DNA of 64,000 nt from Devosia algicola (GTDB lineage Bacteria > Pseudomonadota > Alphaproteobacteria > Rhizobiales > Devosiaceae), in assembly GCF_028816455.1 (NCBI RefSeq), contig NZ_CP118246.1, positions 2,494,501 to 2,558,500 of the forward strand. The letters are read 5' to 3'. Position 1 is the first letter of the stretch. Every line of letters starts with the position of its first letter. The translations under genes were made by a program, and so were the position numbers. This document shows positions 28,515-37,935 of this stretch, piece by piece. The notes beneath the pieces are model-generated. The model ran no database searches. It saw nothing but the letters and a program-made list of their open reading frames with translations, and had not been told where the DNA came from.

Positions 28515-30710
28515 TTAAACCTTGGCGAGGACCGTGGATATCAGCGCGCACTTGATCGGCAACACCGCGCGCAGCCAAAGCCATTTGACGCCATTGGCAC
28601 GCCGGACGAGCTCCTCCATATGCGCAATCGCGCTGCTTTTTACCGCCGCCATCAATATGGCCTGCTCGTGGCGTGCGCCGGCGCTGGCAATTCCTGCTTT
28701 GAGGAAATTGATGACAAATGCCTGCCGCAGCGACCGCTCCGTCGATCCTCCGCGACGATGAACCTGATCGCGGGCCAAATCGGCCAGCAAATGCCCCATA
28801 TCCAGAGCCGCCGCCATCGGCCGGCCGGTCGGGAGATGGCACGAAGGGCAACTTAGGTAGGTCCCGGGGTCGATCAGGCCCATGCGTTGCTCACAAAGAT
28901 CGAAAAGCACGTTCTGTAGCCCGAAATCGCCGTGTGCCCTGCCAGATTTCCAGTTCGGCGACAGGGCATTCACAAGTGCTCCGGCAGCCTGTCTGAGGGG
29001 TTCGCCATGCCAATCGCATCGATCAAAATGCGCGCCCCCGACTTTTTCCATGACGATGGCAGGCGGCTGCTGGCAGAGTTTCAAAGGCTGTGCAGCCTCA
29101 ACGGTCCATCCACTATTGTCCATGGGGCCAAACGATTTGTGCAGTTCTGCCATCGCCGTAAACTGGACCTGTGCCTCCGTCTGCCCGGTGTTCCCATCAG
29201 AGTTGAAAAGCTTGACCACGATCCGGTCCCGCGATTGCCATACCGGCGTCCCGTCACTCGAGGACACCATGAACGCCGTCGCGTGATCGCCCGCACCGAT
29301 TTTCGTGACCATGGTGCTTGCCGAGGCCCCGTCAGCTTCAAAATCGGCAATAATGGCGTTGATGGATGCCGTTATGTCATTCTCGCTCGATGTGGAGACC
29401 CGCAAGGCGCGGTGAAAAACAACCCAGCGGCCCGCTGTATTGAGGAGATTGCCCGCCAGATAGCCTGTGGCCGCCCCAACCAGCCCCCAGGTAAACGTCA
29501 GAACGACAGCCAGAACCAGCGTTATGAGTGTCGCGAACACAGCGACGTTGAAAATTTCCTTCGAGCGCTCCAGCGTGGCCAGCCCGCTGGCGGCGGGTCG
29601 ACCCAGGGCCAGCGCGATCATCGCCAACGACAGGACAATAAGCGTTTGACCCTGGCCGGCAAATTCCGAGCCGTGATAGAGCAGCAACATGATCTGGTCG
29701 CCGACCAGCATGACGAGAACAGCGAAGGCGCTGGCCAGAACGGCCAGGAGCCGGGCCTCAACAATCGCAACACGCCAGAGCGCCGACGCGCCGCCGGTTT
29801 TCCAGGCGAGCGCCGTCCTCGGCGTCAGCACGTTACCAAGACCGAAGATGATGGGATTGGAAAACGAAACGATGGTCATGCTGGCCGCATAAACACCAGT
29901 GGTCGCAGCGCCGAAGAACATCGTTGTCAACCAGTAGGATACATAGCCCTGAATATTCGTGCCCAATCGGCTGCCGGCCAACCATTTCCCCAAATTCCAA
30001 CTCGCGCCCCAACTCTTGCGTAAGGCCGTCCTGTCAAAGACCATGTCGCGACGGAACCGGAAATACCAGCCGATATCGGTTACAAGACAGGCAAATCCGA
30101 GCGCCAATATGGCGGTCGACGCGGTCATCTGACCGGTCACAAACAGCAGCGCGAGCGCCCCCAGCTGCAACACGACCGCGACCGCATCCTGGATAACCGC
30201 ATGCATCGGGGCCATGTGCGCGAATGCATAGCGCCGTCCGAATTCGCGCAACAATACAAACGGGGCGGCAAAGGCCAAGGCCCAAACAATACGCGCCACC
30301 TGCGTCATTTCGAAAACAAGACCGAGCACCAACCCAATGAGCAAAAGGCCAGCAATGCCAACGCCCGCAAGCCCTACGCTCAGCCCGAAAGCCGCGCCCG
30401 CTTGCTCTCGAGACTTACGGTTCGAATGGTCGCGATGTACAGTGTAGGGCGTAAGTACAACCGAGTCCTGAAATGAAATCAGCACCGCCAATATCGATAT
30501 GGCGATCGCATAGGCGCCCAGTTCATGCGCGCTACCCGCCCGCGCCACTGCGACGGTTGCCACAAAGCTGGTGCCACTCACAACAATCTGGTCGAGCAGC
30601 GCGATCGAGTGCGCTTTTCGCAAGAGGCCCATCATGCCCGACATCAGTCCTGCGACCGAGTGTTTATCCAGGACAGTCTTGAACATCAGGCCGATTTCAG
30701 CCCTATTCAT
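28515..30710 (-). CDS. MOP-type flippase fused to a C-terminal kinase-like domain
   Basis: The 731-residue product has two parts. Residues about 30-440 form a 12-14 helix polysaccharide-export-type flippase (MOP superfamily), opening QIVVSGTSFVATVAVARAGS. Residues about 460-731 look like a protein-kinase/aminoglycoside-phosphotransferase fold: glycine loop KIGAGDHATAFMV, a lysine strand IVVKLFNSDG, catalytic loop AHGDFGLQNVLFD and metal motif GLIDPGTY (DPG in place of DFG). I infer lipid-linked glycan transport with phosphorylation or regulation by the attached kinase. Start ATG 30710 overlaps the upstream acyltransferase gene by eight bases, so they are translationally coupled. The frame is continuous; the fusion is not an artefact of the GAGCT insertion. 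Confidence 0.75.
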   Translation of the reverse strand: MNRAEIGLMFKTVLDKHSVAGLMSGMMGLLRKAHSIALLDQIVVSGTSFVATVAVARAGSAHELGAYAIAISILAVLISFQDSVVLTPYTVHRDHSNRKSREQAGAAFGLSVGLAGVGIAGLLLIGLVLGLVFEMTQVARIVWALAFAAPFVLLREFGRRYAFAHMAPMHAVIQDAVAVVLQLGALALLFVTGQMTASTAILALGFACLVTDIGWYFRFRRDMVFDRTALRKSWGASWNLGKWLAGSRLGTNIQGYVSYWLTTMFFGAATTGVYAASMTIVSFSNPIIFGLGNVLTPRTALAWKTGGASALWRVAIVEARLLAVLASAFAVLVMLVGDQIMLLLYHGSEFAGQGQTLIVLSLAMIALALGRPAASGLATLERSKEIFNVAVFATLITLVLAVVLTFTWGLVGAATGYLAGNLLNTAGRWVVFHRALRVSTSSENDITASINAIIADFEADGASASTMVTKIGAGDHATAFMVSSSDGTPVWQSRDRIVVKLFNSDGNTGQTEAQVQFTAMAELHKSFGPMDNSGWTVEAAQPLKLCQQPPAIVMEKVGGAHFDRCDWHGEPLRQAAGALVNALSPNWKSGRAHGDFGLQNVLFDLCEQRMGLIDPGTYLSCPSCHLPTGRPMAAALDMGHLLADLARDQVHRRGGSTERSLRQAFVINFLKAGIASAGARHEQAILMAAVKSSAIAHMEELVRRANGVKWLWLRAVLPIKCALISTVLAKV

Positions 30711-31978
30711 CAATTTTGGAGGCCTTTTTCGGCATTGGCTTGCCGGTTTTCAAATAGATAAGCAACGAGCCAAGCCCGGCTCTTGCCCTTGATGCCCAAA
30801 GCCAGAGACGGGGGGTCTGCTTGATGAACCGCTTGGCTTGCAATCGTGCCGACGTCACAATAGCGACAGCGACACCCAAGGGTGTGACGGCAGCCAGATG
30901 ATCATGCAAATTGTAAATCGCGTCGGCCCAGTCGCGCTTGAAGGGCTCATCACCAATGGTGAAGTCGAACACATCGCAACCGCGCGCCATCGCGTGCCGC
31001 ATCAGATCATGTTGATGAAAAGTGCCCGGGCTATGTCGGCTGAGCGGGCCGTCGACATGACTGATCAGAACCGAATAATAGGTATTCTGAGCAACAAGAC
31101 CCAGATTGGCAGCCACGCATGCCGATCCCACCTCAAGCCGACTGACATGGATGAGATCCGGTGCCTTGATGGCAATTTGTCGAAAAAATTCGGCGACGCC
31201 AGGTTTTTCGAAAAGGTCGGGCACACCCATGCGCTCAAAAGAACGCGCCTTCTGGTTGAACAGAATATCGAGCGTATCGCGGATTTCACCATGTTCACTG
31301 GCAGTCCTGAAACTGACAACACCCTCGTTTTGCAGGTGGCGAAACTTTCTGCGGTCATTTCGGCGGGCATGGGAGGAGCGTTTGGCGGCATAAAAACTGT
31401 CCCAATCGCCGTTCAACCCGGTTGCATAGGCATGGCTGGGATTAAGCCGGGTCGGTAGCGCGCTGAGCGGATTGGGCTGTTCACCCACGCGTTCGGGCAT
31501 CTTGTCCAAAAATACCAGATCATGGTGGCATCCAGACGCCTGCTGCACCGTGTCGTGCACCCGCTTCCACCAATCCCTGGCTGATGTACCGGGGTCAAAG
31601 TCCGGCGCCAGCAGTGGCGCATTGTAGTCGCTCAAGTCGCGGCCGAGGAATACCAGCCGACGCGATCCTGAAAGGCGTTCAACGGCCAGGGGCAGGATAA
31701 ACGCCATACTGCCATCCTCGTTGCTACCGCATACGATTGCCGGCGTCACGTTGGACACCGACCCGATGACCGAATACCAGGCATTGAGCCATTCAAATGT
31801 TTGAAACGGCGTAGATGCGGCGTACATTTCAAAGGAGCGCCACGCCTTTTCAATCGAGGCAAGATCAGTCGTCACGGTGATATTGGACAACCCACCATGG
31901 CTACGGGTTTTCGCGCACGGCGGGCGGGCGAGCCTTATGCTCGTCCATTGTCCAGTCGTTTACCAAAACCCGTTGCAT
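30703..31978 (-). CDS. FemAB/CelD-like acyltransferase (GNAT), one frameshift near the N-terminus
   Basis: The corrected product is about 424 residues. It matches the Acetyltransf_6 (CelD/BcsL, FemAB-like) pattern: TPFQTFEWLNAWYSV near the N-terminus, SSHARRNDRRKFRHLQNEG, and SPGTFHQHDLMRHAMARGCD followed by FDFTIGDEPFKRDW. Such proteins act on cell-envelope polysaccharides or peptidoglycan precursors. Without correction the ORF seems to begin at a weak TTG at 31890. Removing one base at 31930-31935 extends it to ATG 31978 (MQRVLVNDWTMDEHKLARPP) with a GGGGGTG ribosome site upstream. It is the first gene of the pair with the flippase-kinase. Confidence 0.75.
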
Positions 31979-32231
31979 GCCTGTTCACCCCCTTAGCGCC
32001 CGACATCATTGAGCCTGAGAGCAATCTACCATCGGAACGCCCGATAAAATTCGAGAACTCCTGTTATTGTTAATGCGCTGGCATCGGCAGCCAAGGCTCG
32101 CCATTGACGCTCCTCGAGCCTGTCATTACTCAATTGAACTATCAAAGGGCGTTTCAGCTTCACGGGCAACGACACAAATCTGGCCACCAAGCCATAATTG
32201 CCACGTCGCTGGACGATCACACTTGAAAATA

Positions 32232-32308
32232 TGGTGCCGCATAGGTGACTCGAACACCTGACCCCATCATTACGAATGATGTGCTCTACCAACTGAGCCT
32301 AATGCGGC
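32232..32308 (-). tRNA. tRNA-Thr (anticodon CGT), one extra base in the D-arm
   Basis: The acceptor arms GCCGCAT and ATGCGGC pair fully, CCA is encoded (32232-32234), the anticodon loop TTCGTAA sits in a CATCA/TGATG stem (anticodon at 32272-32274), and the T-arm AGGTG-TTCGAGT-CACCT is canonical. The D-arm reads TAGGCTCAG where nearly all tRNAs of this type have TAGCTCAG. The extra base lies in GAGCCT at 32295-32300, the same insertion that breaks the protein genes. The gene lies 32 bases downstream of hemY on the same strand. Confidence 0.95.
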
Positions 32309-32340
32309 AATGTCGGCGCGGGGCGCTGACGGGCGTTCTT

Positions 32341-33768
32341 TTACTCAGCGTTGCCCGAGCGTGCAAGAGCCAAGACGTCGCCGTTGGAATCTTGTTTGGT
32401 GGACGCCTGTTTGTCCGCTGCCGGCTTGACCGCCGCAGGTGGCGCAATGGCGGGTGGCGTCGCGGGCGCCGGGGCGCGGGTCGCGGTGAGGCTGACCGGC
32501 ACTTTCCACTCGAACGCATCGAGCTTGCCGGTCACCGGAGAAACCGGCTCCCATTCGTCGCTCACCAGACCATCGGCGGTCCAGGCTGGATCGCGGGGCG
32601 CCCGCACTGCCCGGGCCAGCCATTCGCGCGCCTTGCCTTGATCGCCCGACTGGCCTTCTTCAATTTCCGCCATCAGACTGGCAACGCCCTGGCTGGCCTG
32701 TTCGCCGACATAGGGCTTGAGCACCTCACGCGCCAGGCTCCAGTCATAGGCATCAACGGCCGCACGCGCCAAAACCATTGCCTCGGTGCGCGTGCTGACC
32801 GGCGTTGCGATCAGCTCCCGCGTCCGCTTGAGCCGTTCGACTGCAGACGCACCGGGCTGGGCGTGCGCATAAAGTGCCGCAATATCGGGGTGGCCGGTGC
32901 CGCGCCAGATACGGCGCAACAGGCTCATCGCCCGGCGGGTTTCCCCGCGATTGATATGGATGCGCGCCGCGATCAGGGCCGCGGGCACAAAGTCGGGCAG
33001 CAGCTTGAGCGCGGTCGAGGCATGATCGAATGCGGTCAGCGGATTGCTGGTTTCATTCTCGCGAGCGCGCGCGGTTTCAATCACGGCCTGACGACGACGT
33101 TTTTGCGCCCGCTCCTCACGGTTATTGGCCACCTCATTATTGACCATGCCCACCGCCTGCGCCCAGGCGCCTTGTCGCACCAGATCATCAAAGACCGCCG
33201 CTCCGGCCCAATCCGCCGTTGGCGCCAGGGTCAAAGCCTTGCGGGCAAAAGTCAGCGCCGCCTCCGGCCGATTTTGCGTGCGGGCCTGTTCGTAAAGCCC
33301 CGAGAGCGCGGCCATGGCAGTTTTTTCATTGGAGATCAGGGCGCGATAGTGCTGTCGGGCAGCGCGCATGTCGCCCAGCGCCAGATCAGCGCGCGCTTCC
33401 AGCAATAGGGCGGCTGCATTTTCAGGCAGGCGCGACTGGGCATCGCGCGCCAACGAGCGGGCCCGCCCCAGATCACCCGCCTGCAACGCAATAAAGGCAT
33501 CCGAAAGCGCATCAACCCCTTGCTGCTTGCGCTTTTCCTGATTGCGTCGGGCCAGATATTTTGGCGTGCCTAACACCCGCCGCACCACCGCCCAGACAAA
33601 AATGACCAGAGCGGCAATAATCATCAACATGAAAATGGCCGTGCCCAAACGCGGCTGCATACGATAGTTGGCCACTTCGAGCGTTACAGTGCCGGGCAGC
33701 GAAATCATCCAGGCGATCAGCGCCGTAACGACAAGGCTGCCAATGATCCATGAGGCAAGCCGGGTCAT
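32341..33768 (-). CDS. hemY: HemY N-terminal domain TPR protein of the haem operon
   Basis: The 475-residue product has two N-terminal transmembrane helices (residues about 5-25 and 42-62) followed by TPR-like helical repeats (DALSDAFIALQAGDLGRARS, AALLLEARADLALGDMRAAR). The C-terminus is a proline/alanine-rich tail. It is the proteobacterial HemY, unrelated to the protoporphyrinogen oxidase of the same name in Gram-positives; its exact role is unclear. The start overlaps the stop of the mitofilin-like gene by four bases (ATGA). Confidence 0.9.
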   Translation of the reverse strand: MTRLASWIIGSLVVTALIAWMISLPGTVTLEVANYRMQPRLGTAIFMLMIIAALVIFVWAVVRRVLGTPKYLARRNQEKRKQQGVDALSDAFIALQAGDLGRARSLARDAQSRLPENAAALLLEARADLALGDMRAARQHYRALISNEKTAMAALSGLYEQARTQNRPEAALTFARKALTLAPTADWAGAAVFDDLVRQGAWAQAVGMVNNEVANNREERAQKRRRQAVIETARARENETSNPLTAFDHASTALKLLPDFVPAALIAARIHINRGETRRAMSLLRRIWRGTGHPDIAALYAHAQPGASAVERLKRTRELIATPVSTRTEAMVLARAAVDAYDWSLAREVLKPYVGEQASQGVASLMAEIEEGQSGDQGKAREWLARAVRAPRDPAWTADGLVSDEWEPVSPVTGKLDAFEWKVPVSLTATRAPAPATPPAIAPPAAVKPAADKQASTKQDSNGDVLALARSGNAE

Positions 33769-35093
33769 GGTGCGACCTCACTCAAGGCCTGCTGACGCAG
33801 ACCATCAAGGAACGAACTGGCGGCCGCCTGCCCCTTGACCATGGCCGGGACGTCTCCAGCCGCTGCCAGCATGGGCGCGGGCAATTTGGCAAAGAGCGTA
33901 TCTGCCTCGACAAAATCACGCCGACCAATGGCGGCATTGAGCCGCGACACAACCGCCTCTGGATTATCCCCTTCCATCGCCTCGGTCGGGCGCAGCGCAA
34001 TGGCCGAACGGAACCAGTCCAGCGTATTGTCCTGCCAACTGGCATCGGGATTGGCCGGGCGCCCTGCCAAAATGTTGGGCAGCACTGCGGCAAACCGTGC
34101 TTCGATCACATCGCCCCTGGTCAGGCCCTCAATAGCACCATTGGCAATTTCGGTTGGCACCGCCGCATCGGGCAGACCGGCGCGCAGGGCATTGAGTTCG
34201 GTTTCATAGGGGCGCCCACTGGCAAATGCGGTTTCAAGCCCCGAAAGGATCAGCGGCAATTGCAGCACGGCATTGATATCATTGGGTTGTTTTGATACCG
34301 CCTCGCTATTGGCGGCAACGGATTTATCAAGTTGGTCCAGCCCACTCTCCGCTGTACCAATCCGTGCGCCCAATTCGCTCAAATTCAGACGGAACTGGGC
34401 CAGATCGTCACGAATACCCGACAGATCGAGCGCAGCAGCAGCGTCCCCGCTCGTCGGCTGGGCCGCAATCTGGGCCTTCAGGGTTTCGATCTGATCGCGC
34501 AAATCACTGATGGCGCCCGAATTGTCGGCCTGTCCGCCTGCGGGCGTTTGGGCGGGTGCGGCGCTTTCCAGCGCTGCAACCCGATCGACAAGTCCAGCTA
34601 CCGCGCTCTGGGCGGACTGGGCCTCGTTGCGCAGTTCGGGCAAAACCTGATCATATTGGGCCAGCCGCGGATCGGGTTTAGCTACCGGGGTCGGCCAAAA
34701 ACCGGCCCACGCCAGACCATAGGCCGCCGCCAGTCCCAGAACGGCCCCGGCCAACGCTGCGCCCACAGCAAGGCCACCGCGATCACCACCAGATGGAGCG
34801 GCAGCGGGCGTCCGCTCGGGCTGGCTGGCTTTTTCCGAAGCGGATTGCGGGCCCGGCTGCGGCTTTGCACCAGGAGCCGAAGGCGCTGCGCTGGCCGCAC
34901 CTAGGGTGGAGGTTTTGGTCTCGGACGCTCTGGTCGATTTTGCTGCCGGACCACTCGCAGATTTGGTATCGCTGGCAGACGCGGGCTTTTCGGGGCTGGA
35001 CTTGATGTCCTTTTCCCCGCCTGCGGCACCCGCTTCGCGTGCGCTCAGATCAATAACCGGTGGCTTAACCGGTCCGCCCTTGGATTCAGCCAT
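33765..35093 (-). CDS. Alphaproteobacterial mitofilin (Mic60-like) family protein
   Basis: The 442-residue product has a low-complexity Ser/Ala/Pro/Lys N-terminal tail (residues 1-100), one transmembrane helix (GLAVGAALAGAVLGLAAAYG), a coiled-coil middle and a conserved C-terminal domain (PNDINAVLQLPLILSGLETA). This is the layout of bacterial homologues of mitochondrial Mic60, which shape inner-membrane invaginations. Position between hemD and hemY is characteristic of alphaproteobacteria. Overlap with hemY is four bases. Confidence 0.82.
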   Translation of the reverse strand: MAESKGGPVKPPVIDLSAREAGAAGGEKDIKSSPEKPASASDTKSASGPAAKSTRASETKTSTLGAASAAPSAPGAKPQPGPQSASEKASQPERTPAAAPSGGDRGGLAVGAALAGAVLGLAAAYGLAWAGFWPTPVAKPDPRLAQYDQVLPELRNEAQSAQSAVAGLVDRVAALESAAPAQTPAGGQADNSGAISDLRDQIETLKAQIAAQPTSGDAAAALDLSGIRDDLAQFRLNLSELGARIGTAESGLDQLDKSVAANSEAVSKQPNDINAVLQLPLILSGLETAFASGRPYETELNALRAGLPDAAVPTEIANGAIEGLTRGDVIEARFAAVLPNILAGRPANPDASWQDNTLDWFRSAIALRPTEAMEGDNPEAVVSRLNAAIGRRDFVEADTLFAKLPAPMLAAAGDVPAMVKGQAAASSFLDGLRQQALSEVAP

Positions 35094-35120
35094 TGTGCGG
35101 CTCCCTGTTCGCCATCGTCA

Positions 35121-35852
35121 TCATGACGCGTATTGCGCCCGCGCAAAAGTCAACGCCAACGACATCATCGATTCTTCGTCGGGGCGTTTTGAGACCCCAC
35201 CAAGGGAATAACCCGCCCGCACCAATGGTTCCGCAACGGCATCGGATATACATAAAACCGAGAGCGCCCGGCGCTGCTCGGAATTGGTGACCGCCGCCAG
35301 CGCATCGACAAAGCTGGTGGCCGTTCGGCGCGAAAACAACAATACCGCCGCAATGGTACCGTCGGCAATCTCACTTACAATGTCGTTCGGCAATGCTGCC
35401 ACCGCCACCATCTCATAGACCGGCACTGTAACCACTTCGACCCCGACCGCCGCCACGATTCCGGCCAGATCACCCGACAATGCCTGCCCAGCGGGATAGA
35501 ACACCGGCCCGGTCAGGTTTGCATCAACCAACGCATCAACCAGTTCGACAAATCCTCCTGCGGCGCTGATTACCTTGGCGCATCCCATCCCGACGGCCAC
35601 CTGCGCCGTACGGTCGCCGACCGCATAGACCGGCAAATGCCGGAATTGATCGAAAACGCCGCGCTCGTCAAGCGCGCGCAGGGCATTGCTGCTCGAAACG
35701 GCCATCGCCACAAATTGGCCCGCGCCTGGCAGGTCGGTATCCAGCACCTGTTTGCGCAGCAATGGCGCAGCGACCGCTTCAATATCGAGCATTTTCAGCC
35801 GACGCAAAGTGCCCAGCCCGTCGGCCTCCGGTCGGGTCACCAGCATTTTCAT
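35121..35852 (-). CDS. hemD: Uroporphyrinogen-III synthase
   Basis: The 243-residue product closes hydroxymethylbilane to uroporphyrinogen III with inversion of ring D. The family is weakly conserved; recognisable parts are [37 protein letters not shown] and LLFSRRTATSFVDAL. The start ATG 35852 overlaps the hemC stop (ATGA), which confirms both start and identity. The next gene begins 27 bases after its stop. Confidence 0.92.
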   Translation of the reverse strand: MKMLVTRPEADGLGTLRRLKMLDIEAVAAPLLRKQVLDTDLPGAGQFVAMAVSSSNALRALDERGVFDQFRHLPVYAVGDRTAQVAVGMGCAKVISAAGGFVELVDALVDANLTGPVFYPAGQALSGDLAGIVAAVGVEVVTVPVYEMVAVAALPNDIVSEIADGTIAAVLLFSRRTATSFVDALAAVTNSEQRRALSVLCISDAVAEPLVRAGYSLGGVSKRPDEESMMSLALTFARAQYAS

Positions 35853-36808
35853 GGCGCGGACGCCCATTGGGCAACAAAGGCGGTGCCAGCACTTTGCAAC
35901 AATCGCTGCCCGAGCGCTGCCCCCAGCGTTTCGGCGGCGTCAACCGGCCCCGATGCTTGTGCAGCGAAATGCTGCTGGCCATCCAGACTCAATATTTCGC
36001 CACGCAACTCGATCTGATCATTTTCAAGCTGCGACCAGGCCCCGACCGGCGTGCGACACGAACCGTCCAGCACCGCCAGCATGGCGCGCTCAGCAATAAT
36101 GGCACTATGGGTAGGCGCGTGGTTGAGTGGCGCGATCAGATCCTGCGCCTTGGCGTCACCGTGTCGCGTAGCGATTCCGATAGCGCCCTGCGCCGGTGCT
36201 GGCATGAAATTTTCGACATCCAGAATAGCGGTGATTCGATCCATTTTTTCCAGCCTGTTCAAACCCGAAACAGCCAGCATTGTTGCATCTGCGACCCCAT
36301 CGGCCAACTTTTGCAGTCTGGTATCGACATTGCCGCGAAATGGTACGATCTCAAGATCAGGTCGCAGTCTCAACACCTGCGCCGCGCGGCGAATCGAGGA
36401 CGTCCCGAATTTTGCCCCTCGGGGCAACTCCTGCACTGTCCTGAAACGCAACGATATAAAGGCATCGCGCGCATCTTCACGCTCCAGATAGACCGGCATG
36501 ACAATGCCCTCGGGCAGAACCGTCGCCACATCCTTGGAACTATGCACGGCAATATCTATCTGCCCACCCAGCATCGCCGCGTCGATTTCCTTGGTGAACA
36601 GCCCCTTGCCGCCAATTTCCGATAGGCTCGCATTGGATTTTTGCGAGCGATCGCCGCCGGTCGAAATAGGCAATACCGCAATTTCGGTCTCGCTCAACCC
36701 GTGATGCTGACGCAACAGCTTTGCCACGAGCCTCGCCTGCATCATGGCCAGCGGTGAGCCGCGGGTGCCGATTCGAACAAGAGGGACAAGTGATTGCAAT
36801 ATGGTCAT
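35849..36808 (-). CDS. hemC: Porphobilinogen deaminase (hydroxymethylbilane synthase)
   Basis: The 319-residue product joins four porphobilinogen units. Motifs: [14 protein letters not shown] at the N-terminus, [35 protein letters not shown] and [12 protein letters not shown], where the cysteine carries the dipyrromethane cofactor. It is the first gene of hemC-hemD-mitofilin-hemY on the minus strand and is divergent from tsaD, only 47 bases away, so the two promoters must overlap. Confidence 0.97.
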   Translation of the reverse strand: MTILQSLVPLVRIGTRGSPLAMMQARLVAKLLRQHHGLSETEIAVLPISTGGDRSQKSNASLSEIGGKGLFTKEIDAAMLGGQIDIAVHSSKDVATVLPEGIVMPVYLEREDARDAFISLRFRTVQELPRGAKFGTSSIRRAAQVLRLRPDLEIVPFRGNVDTRLQKLADGVADATMLAVSGLNRLEKMDRITAILDVENFMPAPAQGAIGIATRHGDAKAQDLIAPLNHAPTHSAIIAERAMLAVLDGSCRTPVGAWSQLENDQIELRGEILSLDGQQHFAAQASGPVDAAETLGAALGQRLLQSAGTAFVAQWASAP

Positions 36809-36855
36809 ATCCTATAGTAGGCAAAGGCTCCCCAAAGGGAGTAGACCAGATCGTC

Positions 36856-37935
36856 GTGACCGGGCAAGCGCAAGCTACCATATTGGGTATCGAGACCAGC
36901 TGCGACGAAACCGCCGCCGCCATTATCGTGCGCGATCACAATGGCGTGGGCACCATCATTGCCAATGTCGTGCGCAGCCAGTTCGACGAACACGCAGCCT
37001 TTGGCGGTGTGGTGCCTGAACTGGCGGCACGCGCTCATGTCAGTTTTCTCGACTACATCATTGCCCAGGCCTGTCGCGAGGCCGATATGGCGCTTGCTGA
37101 TGTCGATGCCATTGCCGCCACGGCCGGCCCCGGCCTGATCGGGGGCGTGCTTGTCGGGCTCACCACCGCCAAGGCGCTGGCCGCCGCGCTCGACAAACCC
37201 CTGTTGGCCATCAATCATCTTGAAGCCCACGCGCTAACCGCACGCCTGACCGACAATGTCGCCTTTCCATACCTTATGCTGCTGGTTTCGGGCGGGCACA
37301 GCCAATTTGTTCTGGTGCGCGGCGTCGGCGATTATCAGCGCTGGGGCACAACCATTGACGATGCGCTCGGGGAGGCCTTCGACAAGGTCGCCAAAATGCT
37401 CAGTCTCGGTGTGCCAGGCGGTCCAGCTGTGGAAGCCATTGCAAAAATGGGCGATCCAAAACGCTTTCGCTTTCCGCGCCCGCTACTGCGCGAAGCCCGA
37501 CTCGATTTTTCGTTTTCCGGGCTCAAGACTGCCGTGCGCCTGCAAGCCGAGGCCATTGCCCCGCTTAACCAGCAAGATATTGCCGATATTGCCGCCAGTT
37601 TTCAGGCCGCTGTGGCCGAAGTGGTCGGCACGCGGGCCCGTGACGCGCTGCGGCAGTTTGCCATTGACCTGCCCGAACAACATCCTACTCTGGTAGTCGC
37701 TGGTGGCGTTGCGGCCAATCGCACCATTGGCGCAGCACTTCAGTCAGCCGCCGACGAGGCTGGCGCCACCTTGATCGTGCCGCCCATCGCCCTGTGCACT
37801 GACAATGGCGCCATGGTAGCCTGGGCGGGGGCTGAACGCCTTGCCCTTGGGGCCGCCGATGGCTTGGATTTCACCGCCAGGGCCCGATGGCCACTGGACG
37901 CGCCAGACATGCAGGTGATCCGCCATGAAACTTGA
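36856..37935 (+). CDS. tsaD: tRNA N6-threonylcarbamoyladenosine transferase subunit TsaD
   Basis: The 359-residue product transfers the threonylcarbamoyl group to A37 of ANN-decoding tRNAs. Motifs: [16 protein letters not shown], the metal-binding [13 protein letters not shown], and [10 protein letters not shown]. The frame is open further upstream, but the family begins here, so I chose GTG 36856 ([13 protein letters not shown]); no strong ribosome site is seen. The end overlaps gpsA by 11 bases. Confidence 0.95.
   Translation: MTGQAQATILGIETSCDETAAAIIVRDHNGVGTIIANVVRSQFDEHAAFGGVVPELAARAHVSFLDYIIAQACREADMALADVDAIAATAGPGLIGGVLVGLTTAKALAAALDKPLLAINHLEAHALTARLTDNVAFPYLMLLVSGGHSQFVLVRGVGDYQRWGTTIDDALGEAFDKVAKMLSLGVPGGPAVEAIAKMGDPKRFRFPRPLLREARLDFSFSGLKTAVRLQAEAIAPLNQQDIADIAASFQAAVAEVVGTRARDALRQFAIDLPEQHPTLVVAGGVAANRTIGAALQSAADEAGATLIVPPIALCTDNGAMVAWAGAERLALGAADGLDFTARARWPLDAPDMQVIRHET

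Noticed and set aside
31979..32231. A gene on the minus strand between the FemAB-like gene and tRNA-Thr
   Set aside because: The open frame reads through the tRNA, has no recognisable family features and no ribosome binding site; the GAGCCT-type sites there make the frame unreliable.
32245..33408. Plus-strand ORF of 387 residues opposite hemY
   Set aside because: It begins inside the tRNA gene and is the antisense of conserved hemY; arginine-rich composition is typical of a shadow frame.
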